Origin: JBMONI01 sp049324575
Lineage (GTDB): Bacteria; Omnitrophota; Omnitrophia; Omnitrophales; Aquincolibacteriaceae
Assembly: GCA_049324575.1 (NCBI GenBank)
Contig: JBMONI010000007.1
Span: 62,001-126,000, forward strand
Reading direction: 5' to 3'
DNA: 64,000 bases
The notes under the pieces were generated by a model, which searched no databases, was not told the origin of the DNA, and saw nothing but the letters and a program-made list of their open reading frames with translations. The position numbers and the translations under genes are program-made. The first letter of the stretch is position 1; every line of letters starts with the position of its first letter. Positions 42,401 to 54,400 of the stretch are shown piece by piece.

Positions 42401-45400
42401 GTGCGTCCACAGACTGCCGTCGTTGTTCTTTCCTTTCAATGTTTTGGACCGGTGAACGACACCGATCGCATAACGATCATGCCCTTTTTCATCCGGCACA
42501 AAAACGAAATGATCCCCCTCCAGTTCGGCGATCCTTTTTCCCGTCGCTCCGTCATAAAGGAACTTTCCGTAAAGAACCGCATTCTCCTTCTCTACGAGCC
42601 CTTCGATCACGAGATAGGCTCCGGCCGGCGAAGGCGTTGTCTTGTAGTTGTGGCCGCCCAAGGCCTCCCATGCCTCCGTATGCTGAAGCCCCGTCTCTCT
42701 TTCAAAGAATTCGAATCCGCCCGTTTCATAGACGACAAAGATCGTTTTTCCGCCATGGAGGTAATGCCATTTCACGATCGGCGGCTTCTTTTCCGAAGCC
42801 CAGTCGCGGATATAGCGCAGGGTCTCGAGGTCGATCAATTTGGGACCGTCCGGCGCGGCCAGAAAAGCGCATTTTCCGTCCGGCGAGACCGCCTCCATGG
42901 GTTCCGCGAAAGCGCCGGGCCAGGCATGGGGCGTTTGCATTACGGGTCTTGCAAGAAGCACTTTTCGCCTCGCGATCTCGAATTCCGAGAGTTCGCCCGC
43001 CTCAGGTTCGATCGTGCGCACTTCCGCGCGGCCCGATCGAACCTCCGGGGTTTGATTTATCAATCCCCGGAGGTTTGATGAAGGTGCCTGCTCCGGACTC
43101 TCCTGCCTCACTTCCGCGCGCGAAGAAACGGCGGCGCTGCCGACGCCGGTCATGGCGGCCTTCGCGAATTTCTGGAAAGTCTCGCTTCCGGCGCCGCCCG
43201 GCTGATAGACGCCCCGGATGATCTCCTGCAGGACCCGCTTCAATTCCGCGGGCAATTTGCGGATATCGCCATCGGCAAGATGGAAAGAATATTTTCCGCC
43301 GTAAACCTGAGGCGCGAAATGGCCGTCATCGCCGATCCCGACCCCAATGACCTCGGTTTTCACGCCGTTAATGACGCCCTTCTGACGGCCCCGGACATCC
43401 TCGAGAATGGCTTTCACCTTGTCCGCGTTCCCGACGCCATCGGTCAAGACGATCACAAAATGCTGTTCGCCGCCGACCGCGCGGATATCTTCGATCACCG
43501 CCTCCATCGCATCGCTGTCGTTCGTACCGCCCTCGCCGCCGATGCTCCGGTAAAGGTCGCGCGTAATGGCTTCCTTGTCCTGGGACGTCGAAAATCCGTC
43601 CGGAATACTCGTCACATTCGAACGGTAATAATACTGCCGCCTCGCCTCCGGGAGCCGCTGGTTCTTAAAGCGTTTGTGCAGGAAGGTTCCGTCGCCGAAC
43701 CCGCGGATCGCAAAGTCGATCCCCAGGGCTTCGAGCGTTTCGGCCATCAGGATGACCCCGCGAAGGGCCTGCTGGCCTTTCATGGCCGCGTTCCCGCTCC
43801 CCTGGCGGCCTCCTTCCTCTTCCATTCCCGCCATACTTCCGCTTTCGTCCACGACGATCGTAAAACGAATGTTCTTTTTTTGCGGGATCTCACGCTTCAT
43901 GAAAATGCGCGTATCGAGGAGGACCCCGCCCCCGCGCGCAAGCGAATTCATGTAGCGGCGGATATCGAGACGGCCTTTGCGAAGGCCGTGGATCCACTTT
44001 GGCCGGAGCGAATTCTGGATCAAGTCGCGCAAATACCCGACCAGTTCCACAATGGATTTCCCGAGATACCGGCGGACGCGCTCATGGACCGAGCCGGGAG
44101 TGACCCCTTCCAGCGCTTTGGCCTGCTGGTAATCCGGCTGACCTTCTTTGGTGCGGTCCTGGGCTTTTTGTTCGAAGCGTTTCCGCATTTCGTCCTCAAT
44201 ACGTTCCTTCATCGCTTCCGGCAACAGGTCAAAAAGGCCCTTCATGTCGTCATGGGTCACAGGCCGACCGTCTTTGGACTCTCCCGGCTTCTCGCCTCCG
44301 GGTTTCCCGGGCTGGACATCCTGATCAAGCCCGCCTTCGTCGCCTTCACCTTCTCCTTCACCTTCTTCCTCTCCGGACTCCCCTTCGCCAGGCATCCCTT
44401 CCCCAGGCATTCCTTCCCCGGGCTCTCCTTTCATCCCTTTCATTCCCTTCATCCCTTTCATCCCCTTCATTCCCTTCATCCCTTTCATCCCCTTCATCCC
44501 TTTTCCCTTCCCCCCAGGCATCCCGCCTTTTCCCATCATCGAAAGTCCGTCCCGATACGCCCATTTATAGACATAAGGGAGGATCATCTCGCGGATCAGC
44601 TCCCCCTGCTGGCGCGCAAGTTCGCGGATCTGCTGTTCGCTCGGGGCAAAATCGAACTCCAGATGGCCAAGGTCATTGCGCCTCAGAGGGATCAGCGAGA
44701 ATACCCCGCGAGCTCTTTCCGTCACCACATCTTCATAGCGCCCGGTCCCGAAATACTTCCCTTTGAGGAGATATTCCATATCCGCGCGAAGTTCGGGATC
44801 CCGTTTCTCGAACGCCTGAAGCATTTTCGGAATAAGGACCTTCGCCTGATCGTCCCCGCCGCGTTTGGCAAGGTAGAGGAAGAAATTCATGATCGCCGAG
44901 GTGTGGCTCAGGGGGCCCTCCGGAGGACCGCTTTCTTCAGACTCCGCCTGGTTCTTGGCCCTCCGCTTGTCCAGTTTCCGGTTTTCTTCAAGGATCATGA
45001 GCTTCACGAAATCGTCGTCCGTTTCGGTGTCCGGAAAACAGATGTCGTGGTTCAGGCTCAAAAGAGGCTCGTGCGCGCCTCCGAAAAGAAAACGCGCCCA
45101 ATTCTCGATGCGGCCGTCTTCGAGGATATTGAAGAGGCGGGCCGCCACCCGGCCCTCCTCGAGGATCTCGGAGAAAAGTTCCGTGTACCGGGTCCCGTAA
45201 CGATGCATCGCTTCGTGAATGCCGACCCCGATCATGCTGTTGAGGCTCAGGGTCATGATATCCTCTTCGCTGTAGAAAAGGGTCCGGGTCTGCCACTGCC
45301 AGGCCCATCCGGTCTTCCCGATCTCGGAACTCGGCCGCACCCGGATATCGTTGCCCGTCACCACGGTCGCGAAGATGCGTTCATAAGTCTCTTTGCGGCG

Positions 45401-48400
45401 TTCGAGCGGCATGCGCTCCCATTCCGCCATGGATGGAACCGGTTCCGATCGCGCGCTGGTCCGGGCCGTAAAGACAGGCGTCGATGCGCCCGAACGAGGC
45501 GCGGGCGCGGGGGCAGGCGCCGATGCCGTCGTGCTCATCGAAACGGCGGCCGTTTGCGGCACGCCCAGATCGGAAGCATTCCCTTCGCTTTCAAGCGCGC
45601 GCCCGATCACGTCATAGGGATTCTCTTTTTCCTTCGGCAAACCGCGCTCGATGATCCCGCGGACAAAATGCCGGACCCCGCCGAGCATCATCCGGTACAT
45701 TTCGCCCTTGGACTTTTCGCTGCGGACCCACACTTCCCGGAAGCGGCTCCGAAGGGCCGGAGAGAGCGGCGTACGGCCGGTGTTGCGGCCGGTGCGCCCC
45801 TGGGTCGGATTGATCGTCGCGAACAGCCGGAAATTCGGATGGATCCGGATCTCGATCTTCTTTTCCTGGATCGTCATCGTCCCGCGGTCGAAATATTCGT
45901 TCAGGATCTCGATGATCCCGCTCTCGGCCATGTTCAGCTCTTCGAGCACGAAGGCCGCGCCCATTTCCATCGCCCGGATCAAGTCCCCCTTGCGGAACTC
46001 GAGCGCGCCGGTATCTTTGTTGACCTCGAAGGTGCCGATCAGGGATTCCACCGACGCGGCTCCCATGGATTTTGAGATGTAGACCCAATTGAGCTCGCGC
46101 GCGATATCGCCGACCATTTCGGTCTTTCCTCCCCCCGAATGCCCGTTCAAAAGGACGGGCTGCGAACGATGGACGACGATCGGCTCCCCGCGAGAATTCT
46201 TCTCCGCGACCTCGCCCCCGTCGCGGAAGCCTTTCAGGATCTGCATCCTCTCGAACTGCTGGGATTCCAGTTCCACAAGCGGCTCGATCTTTTCGGCCTG
46301 GGTAAAGAAATGTTTTTCGATGAGTTTGAGGATGTCCTTTTCGGCATGGGGGCTCTGCGGGTATTGCCGCCGGGCCCACGCAAGCGCTTCTTCGCGCGTG
46401 ATCAGCTTCCGGCTCCGTTCGTCGCCGTCCGCGATACGGCGGTCGGTCATTTCCTGAACGTAGGACATGGCCCCTTCAAGTTCGAACGGATCGAGCGCAT
46501 AGCCCTGTTCATCGTAAAGCGCGCCGCTTTCGATCTCCCCGCTCAGGTCCTGGAGGAAACCCGAAAGCATATCCTGCGCCGAACGCCGGACGACCCAAAC
46601 GCCGCCGATCCCGAACCATTCGGTCTCCCCGTCCTCGGCGGTCTGGACCCGGTTGAACTGGCCAAAGAGAGGCTCCTTCGCAGGATCCCATTTCGCGGTC
46701 TTCACAAAAAGGGCATTGAGCTGGCTCAGGTTATTTTTTTCGCGATTATCCTCGAAAGTCGTCTGGCTGAGGAGCCCGGAATATTCGAGATAGGCTTCGA
46801 TCCAAAGCGCGCGCTCGATCGGCATTTCGGGATCGGCGGCCACCCGCTGGATCGCGTCCTGGACGATGCGCTCGAGATTCCTCAGGGTGAAACGGTAATT
46901 GTCCTCGGCGTTGAACTCGTCGAAATCATGCACGCGGCTTTTGCTTTCGATCTCGAACTGCAAAGCGACCAGTTGTTCGAGGATATTTTGCGAAAGCCCG
47001 TGCGAGTCGAGAGAGAACTTGTAGCGCAGGACCCGGATCATCTGCTCGGCCGTCATCGGCGGGATCCGGCAGATCTCGAAACGGTTCATGAAAGCCTCGC
47101 TCATCCGGTTGCGGCCCGAATAGGAAGCCGGATTGCCGCTGATCACCAGCTGGAACCCTTTGCCGGGATAAATGCGCCGCCCCTGGAACTCGACATACCC
47201 GAGGGTCGTCAGGTTGTAGAGGATCGTGATCGCCTCTTCGTTGGCGAGATTGGCCTCATCGAGCAATACGATCTTGCCCGCGATCCCCGCGCCCCGGTCG
47301 CCCATGCCTTCGAGCAAAAGCCCTTTCTGGAACTCGAGGTCTACCCCGGCCGCCCCGTTGAGGATCAGCTGGGCCAGGGAACGCATCAGATCAATGCGGC
47401 GTCCCATCCCCTGTTGAAGCCGTGCGCCGGACTTGACGCCGGCCAGCACATACGTTTCGACAAAACGCCGGTAGAGGTCTTTGCTGTCGACCGTTTCGCC
47501 CGACGGGACCCGGAGAAGCCTTCGGATCCTTTCCTCCGTGAATTTCAAAGTGGCAAGGGCCCGGGCGATCTTGAGGTAAGCGCCCTTTTCGAGATTCTCC
47601 CGGATGACCTGAAAACTCTCGCCCGCGTTCAGGGTCAATTCGACCGGCTGATAGCCTCCCATCAGGTCGTATTCATCGGTGCGCTGGTTCATCTGGATGC
47701 GCTGGAAAGCCTGCTCGAAAATATGCGCGGCCACTTCGACCATGGTGGATTTTCCGCCGCCCGTCTCGCCGAAGAACGCCACCGGCGTGAACGGCTTGCG
47801 GGAGTCCTCGGGCTTCGGGCCGAGGGCATCCAGCAAAAATCCCAGGATCTCCATATTCTCGTACGTCAGGATGAATCTTTTCTGCTCGAGGATCTCGCGG
47901 GGCACCCGGGCGACCCGATGACGGCCCCGATAAACCTCGAAGGCTTCGCCATGCTCTTTCCATTCGAACTCCGGTTGGGTCATGTCGAGCCCCTTGTAGA
48001 TCTTGGTCCGCGCAAAGGTCTTGTCCGCCTCGCTGCTCAAACGCATGTCGTAGATCCTCTTGACCGCATAACGCAGGGCCTCGGCCTCGCCCGTCCCGCG
48101 CCGGATATCCATGGACATGATGTCCGCCATTTTTTCAATATCACGCAGACTGGTGTAATATCCCTCGTTGTCTTCCTGTCCGATCTCGCGCGTTTCGACG
48201 GCCGTTCGGAACTGCGTAAAGATCCTGTAAATGCTGTCTTCGGTCTTGCGCGAAATATTGATCCCGGCCAGTTCGAATTTCTTGCGGATGATCGCGCGCG
48301 TTTCCTTTTCCGATTTATGGTGATCGACCCAGACCTCCTGGAAACGGTTGCGGAGCGCGGGCGAGAACGCGTTTCGGCCGACGTTCTGGGAGGTCACGCC

Positions 48401-51400
48401 TTTCTCGGGGTTCATGGTCGCGAAAAGACGGAAATGGGGGTGGATCTTGACCTTTTTGCCGGTCATCGGATTGGTGAAAGCATTCTCGTCGAAGTATTCG
48501 TTCAGGATCTCGATGATCCCGGAAGGCGCCATATTGATCTCGTCGAGGACGAGCATCGCCCCCTCCTCCATGGCGCGGATCAGGATCCCGGCGAAATATT
48601 TCCATTGTTTATTTTCGTGGTCGCGCTCGAAACCTCCGACCAAGGTATCGAGATTCGCGTTGGCGAAAGAGACCGAGCGGTATTTCCATCCGAGGCGGCG
48701 CGCCATGTCGCCGATGATCTCGGTTTTCCCGCCGCCGGATTGCCCGATCAAAAGGATCAGGTTCCTCCGGTCGAGGAGGCCCATGGCCAGCGCGCGGCGG
48801 ACCGCATTCGTGTTCTCGCCGGAAGCCAGCTCCGGGATCACTTTCGCCTCGTCGGAGGGGCCTTGCAGGTCTTCATAGAAACGCTCTTCGATCGTCAGAT
48901 TGTCGATCTGAACGGTGCGTCTGCCGCTCCGCTCAGTCCTCTCGGAGAATTCGATCCCATCGGGTTCGTGGAATCCTGGAAAGAAAGAAGGATTGGTGAA
49001 GATCTTACGAAGGACGGTCTTTTCTTCCGCCGTACGGCCGAGGATCTGCGAATACTGCAGAAAGGCCTCGCGGACCATGATCTCATCCGGCGGCGACGGA
49101 TCGCCGGCCCGCAGGACCTCGTCCGTCGCTTTCAGGACCCTTTTCAGATTGCGTATCGTGAACTTGTATCCCTGCTTCTTCCCGCCGCCCACGGAAGGAA
49201 AAGCCTCTGCGCCAAGCATCTGATTGAGCATCTCCTGAAGCTGGGCCAGCTTGAGCACCGCCTGCTCGAATTTCCCGTTGGCTTCGATCCCGAAATTCCT
49301 TCGGGCCTCCTCGGTCACGATCGAAGCGATCTCTTCCGGGCTTTTGTTGCGGATGAACTGGATCTCGAAGCGGTTCATCAGGGCTTCGCTCAGGCGGTTA
49401 CGCGCCTCGTAGGTCTCGGGGTTCGCCGTCGCGACCAGTTTGAATCCGGGCGCCGGATAGATCTCCTCGATCTTGCCGGTCTTCCCGTCGTAGATCCGGA
49501 TAAAACCCAGCGTCAGGAACTGGTAAAGGAGCGCGAGCACTTCCTCGTTGGCAAGGTTCATTTCGTCGAGGACCACCACATCGCCCCGGCGGATCGCGCC
49601 GAGGAGCCTCCCTTCGCGGTAGATCAGATCGATATTGCCGCCGCCGTTCTTCACAAGGTGCGCCAGGACTTTAAGCCGCCGCGCCGCTTCCTTCTGCTCT
49701 TCCCCTTCGCCTTCGGTCGCGACACGGATCAGATCGCTAAGCTTGAGACGCATCCGCATCTGATTGGCATCCATCACCCGCGTGATCTCGGCCTCTTCCT
49801 GATCCTCCTGAAGCGGTTCCAGGCCTTCGCCGTTGCCGCTGCGCATGATCTCGAAAGCCCTTTGCATCTTGAACCATTCGTTCGCCTCCATCGCGTTCTG
49901 CATGATCCGGACCGCCTGATCCGTTTCCAGCGTGACTTCGCGCGGCTCGAAGGAACCGAACAGGTCGTAGGGATCGATCCGTTCGTTGAACTGGATACGC
50001 GTATAGCCCTGCTCGAGCAAATGGACCGTCAGGAATTTGACAAGCGAGCTTTTGCCGCCCGACGTTTCCCCGATCAGGAGGATCGGATTGAATTTCCCGA
50101 AGGTCCGGCCCTTATCATTCACCGTTTCTTCTTTCAGCGCGAGGGCTTCGGCCAGGTTGAGAAGATTCTCCAGGGTCTCCGGCGTTTCGACGAGTTTGGA
50201 ATCGCGCAGTTCTTCGTCCAGTTTCTGCTGGAACGCCTCCTCGAATTCCGCTTCGGTCAGGTGTCCGTTCTCTTCCCGGGTCCTGCGTCGGATATTGTCG
50301 CGCAGCGTCGACACGTATTGCGAAAGATCGAAACGCACCAGCAAGGTCTTCTGCCAATAGATCTCGAGAAAATGGCCGTCCGCCGAACGCTTGTAGGAAA
50401 GCGAGCGCGGGATCACGGGCCGGACTCCTTTGGATCTCATGATCCCGAGGATATTTTTTCGGCTTTCTTCGTCCTGCATCCGAAGCGCAAAAATGCGGTA
50501 GATCGCCCGGCCGAGCGCCATCGCTTCCGGCATTCCGAGGCGCATGAGATAGGCCATGGTCTGCACGATCCGGTTGAGGTCCCGGAGGCTGGTATAGTAA
50601 GCGGCTTCGCCCTGTTCTCCGTACTCCGTCTTATAGGCCTTGTAAAATTCAAGGATCTGCTCTTTCGTCCGCTTGGACACAGAAGTCCCCATCTGCTCGA
50701 AACGTTTGCTAAGGATCTCGAGGATCTCCGCATCTGACTTCTCATGCGGCACCCAGACTTCGCGGAACCGGCTCCGCAGCGCGGGGGAAAGCGTGAGGCG
50801 TCCGGCGTTCATCCCCGTGATCCCCTCGATCGGGTTCATGGTCCCGAAGAGACGGAAATCCGGGTTCATTTTCCGGACATTGATCTTCTCGCCGGTGTAC
50901 GGGACCGTAAAAGTCCCTTCGTCGAAATATTCGTTCAAGATCTCGAGGACGCCGGATTTGGCGAAATTCAGCTCTTCGAAGACCAGGACCGCCCCTTCGC
51001 GGACCGCTTGAAGGAAGATCCCCTCCCGGTAGACCAGACGCCGGAGCTTGCGGTCATATTCCATGGTCCCCACCAAATCTTCCATGGTCGCTTCGCCGAG
51101 GGAAACGGTCATGTACTTCAGGCCGAGACGATGGCAGACATCGGCGATCGATTCCGTTTTTCCGCCTCCGGACTGTCCGACGAAAAGAAGGTTCTCGTCA
51201 CGGCGGATCGCCTTCGCGACCTGCATCATGAGGAACCGCGTCGAACTGGTCTCGACGAGCGGGATCACCGGGCTCCGCCCTTCGGGCGTCCGTCCGGGCG
51301 TCGTGATCCCGTCCAAGGTGATCGAATGCGCGCGTTCGTCCTGCGAGAAATCAAAACTCTTGAGCCTCCGGGCGATGAGGTCGTTGAAAGCGATCGGGGC

Positions 51401-54400
51401 ATTCTCGAAATTCCCTTTGAAGAAATCGCCCATCTTGGTCACGAAAGCGCCCTGCAGCTGCTCATAATCGGAGTCGGTAAAAAGCTCTTCGGAATCGAAG
51501 AGGTAACGGTCGGTGCGGAGCAGGACCCCGCCGTAAAGGATGAAGGCCTCGCGGATCCACATCTCCAGGTCCAAAGGCTGCCGGGCCTGCTTTCGCTCCA
51601 GGATATCCTCGTAGATCCGCAAATAGTCGCGGATCGTGAAAACATAGTCCGCATCGTTGCCCATTTTCTTGAAACGCCCTTCGAAAAGGAACCGGTTCAG
51701 GATCTTCTGCGTCCCGGCGAGCATCACAAGCTGGGTACGCGTGATGCCGAACTCTTTTTGAAAGATCGCGTCCAAACGGCCGTAATAGCTTTCGGAAGTT
51801 TCCCCCGGGGCCGGTTTCAAGCTCTCCCGGTCATAACCGAACTTCGTGACCAGGTCCTTGAGCATGATCCCCTGCAGGATCTCGAACATTTCCTGGTCGG
51901 TCATTTCCTCGACCCAGAGGATCTCGAAACGGTTCATGAACGCTTCACTCATGCGCTTGCGCGAGGAATAACTCGAAGGATTCCCGGTCGCAACGACACG
52001 CGCCTGTTTCCCTCCCTCGGGCTGAAGCGCCTTTCCGTCATATTCGAGATAGCCCAGCGTAAGCATCTGATACAGAACGCCGAGCATTTCTTCGTTGGCA
52101 AGATTGAACTCATCGAGCAGGATCAGGTCACCGCGCAGATAGGCCTCGAGGAAACGTCCCTGCACCCGTTCGAGCCCGAAATCATGGTCGAGCATGAGGG
52201 CGGCCGCCTTGATCTTCAGAAGCGTCTCCGCGTTCTCTTTATCGAGCCCCGGTTTTCCGTCGAGATGTTTCAGGCTTTCCCCTTGCGCGATGAAATTCTC
52301 GACCAAGAGGCGGATCTTCTCGTTGACCGCCTGACGGACCGCTTCCGGTCCCCCGGCGCCACGGGCATTTCCGGTCAAGTCCTCGCGACCGGAAAAGAAC
52401 ACAGGGACGAATTGATGCGATTCCCCGGTCGCAAGCCGGCTGAGCGCATCCTCCAATTCGTTGTACTCCTTTTTCTCAAGCGCTTCCCGAAGCCGCGCGA
52501 GCGCCACGGATAATTCGATCTGAACGTTCTTGGGCCGGAAAGAGCCGAAAAGATCGTATTCATCGGTCCCTTCGTTCACCTGGATGCGGGTATAACCCAC
52601 TCCCAGGATCCGGGCCGCGATCCTCGCCAAGGTGCTTTTGCCTCCGGCCGTCGTTCCGAATTCCAGCACAGGATTAAAGGGCTCTCCGGGTGTCACCTCG
52701 AGGGACTGAAGCAGTCTCGCGAGATTACGCCGCGTGGTCTGATTGAAAATGATGTTCTTGTCGACATCCCTTTCCGCAAGCGGCTGTTCCAGGTCGATCT
52801 CCATGATCACCCGCGGTTCGCCGATCTCGATCTCCCTCAAGGTCCATTCCTTCTTCACCTGCTCCCGGCCCTCTTCATCGGTGGTCACGGTCGTTTCGAT
52901 CACGGGTTTTTTCACCGGCGGTCTTTTTTCGATGATCCGGATCCTCGAACTGCCGACCTCGTATCCGTCGATATCGTAGATGTAATCCAGCGTATCTTCC
53001 GGCGCAATGAAATGGTGGGTCACCATCAGCTTGCGGACCTTGTCCCGGTCGGATTCCGTATTGAGCCGGTGATAGTAACGGCGCCGGACCGCGATCTCGA
53101 TCGCATCTTCGATATCGCGGCCTTTCTCGAATTCCCGGTAGGCGATCTTGAGGGTCTTCTTAAGATCGCGAAGGCTCACGTAATACCCCTCGTTATTCAC
53201 TTCTCCGATGTCCCCGTTCGTCGTCAACCTTTCAAAATCCCTGTGAAAATTCACGATGCGGACGAAGTATTTGAACGTGAGCAGGAGCTTGTTCAGATCA
53301 TCGAGTGAGTCGCCTGCCATATCGCCGTAAAGATCGAAGACCTCGCGAACGAGGCCCGCGGTCCCGTCTTCGGCGGTCCTCGCAATGTCGCCGATAATGT
53401 CAAGGAGCCGCCCTTCCTCCTCGCTGCCCGGCTGGATCCGGTAGTGCTCCATCAATTCCCCGAAAGGGATCTTTTCGAACGCCTCTTCTCCGACATACCC
53501 GAGAATGATCCCGAGCTGTTTGAAGCGGGTGATGTTCCGGTTGATGAGCCGCAGATAACGGCCGTCGGTCTGGAATCTCGGATGGGGAAGATTGAGGAGC
53601 CGGCAGACCATGTCCTGCAAAGCGGTCCGGGTCGACTTTGAGATCTCGGCAAGCGCTTCCAGAAGATCGATGTCCGTCGCATTGTCGAAGTTGGGCAAAA
53701 GCGCCGGGATCCCCTTGCGCAAAAGCCCGGCCCGCTCCGGCGCGGGACCTTTCCGCCCGCCTTTGCCGGCACTTTCTTCGGGATCTTTTCCGAGGATGTA
53801 ATCGACCTTCGTATTCGACTTGAGCATGATGATCACGACGCTCCGAAGGCTCCGGATATCCCGTTCCATGAGATCACGCATGACGGGGTCGTTATAAAAA
53901 GCGTCGATATCCTTCTGCATCCATTCCGCGATCAATTTCTCCTCGACCTGCCCGTCCTTGGTCGCGGCGGCCCGGAACCGCTCGTAATAAATGTGAACCA
54001 GATCGGTCACCACCTGGATCCCGGGGATGTCTTCGCCGTAGTCCTTGCGGATCTGATCCGACAAACTCCGGAAGAGGGCGATCATGTTCTGTTTGGGGTA
54101 GATCCTTTTGAAGGACTCCGCCGCTTCCGGCTTTTCCCGAAGCACAAAGTTGAGAAGGAATTCGACGAAAGTGTATTTGTAGAACATTTCGCTCTTGGCT
54201 TTTTCAAAAAAATCGGTCATGATCACCGCGGCTTCGACCCGCTTCATCAGCATGCTCATCACCGCCCCCTCGACAAAACCGGAAACGCTGTCGCCGAATT
54301 GGCGGACGAGGAATTTCACATTCTGATGGGAATAGTCCAAATAATGCAGGACGACATAGCCTTTCTCTTCGTAGTCATCGAGAAAACTACGCCCCTGCCA

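Larger units (their letters stand above)
21431..43089 (-). repeat. Twelve in-frame palindromic linker elements (eleven complete, one truncated)
   Basis: Copies of about 50 nt at 43040-43089, 40829-40878, 38744-38793, 36605-36654, 34547-34596, 32501-32550, 30230-30279, 29123-29172, 27326-27375, 23234-23283 and 21431-21480. A truncated copy lies at 25268-25288. Plus-strand core: AACCTCCGGGGTTTGAT, short centre, CAATCCCCGGAGGTT, then TGATGAAGGTGCC. Minus-strand product: APSSNLRGLINQTPEV. All spacings are multiples of 3 (about 2.0-2.3 kb for propeller beads, 1.8 kb and 1.1 kb for helical beads). Each copy is followed on the protein by R-A-E-V-R or a variant. Confidence 0.93.

Noticed and set aside
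21431..43089. Intrinsic terminators at the strong hairpins within the giant gene
   Set aside because: No T-run follows the stems on the minus strand and the frame continues through all copies.
43280..50737. Long plus-strand open frames (931 and 1532 codons) opposite the AAA/VWA region
   Set aside because: They show no domain or motif, are rich in Arg/His/Asp as expected of antisense frames in high-GC DNA, and the minus strand holds clear AAA+ and VWA motifs.
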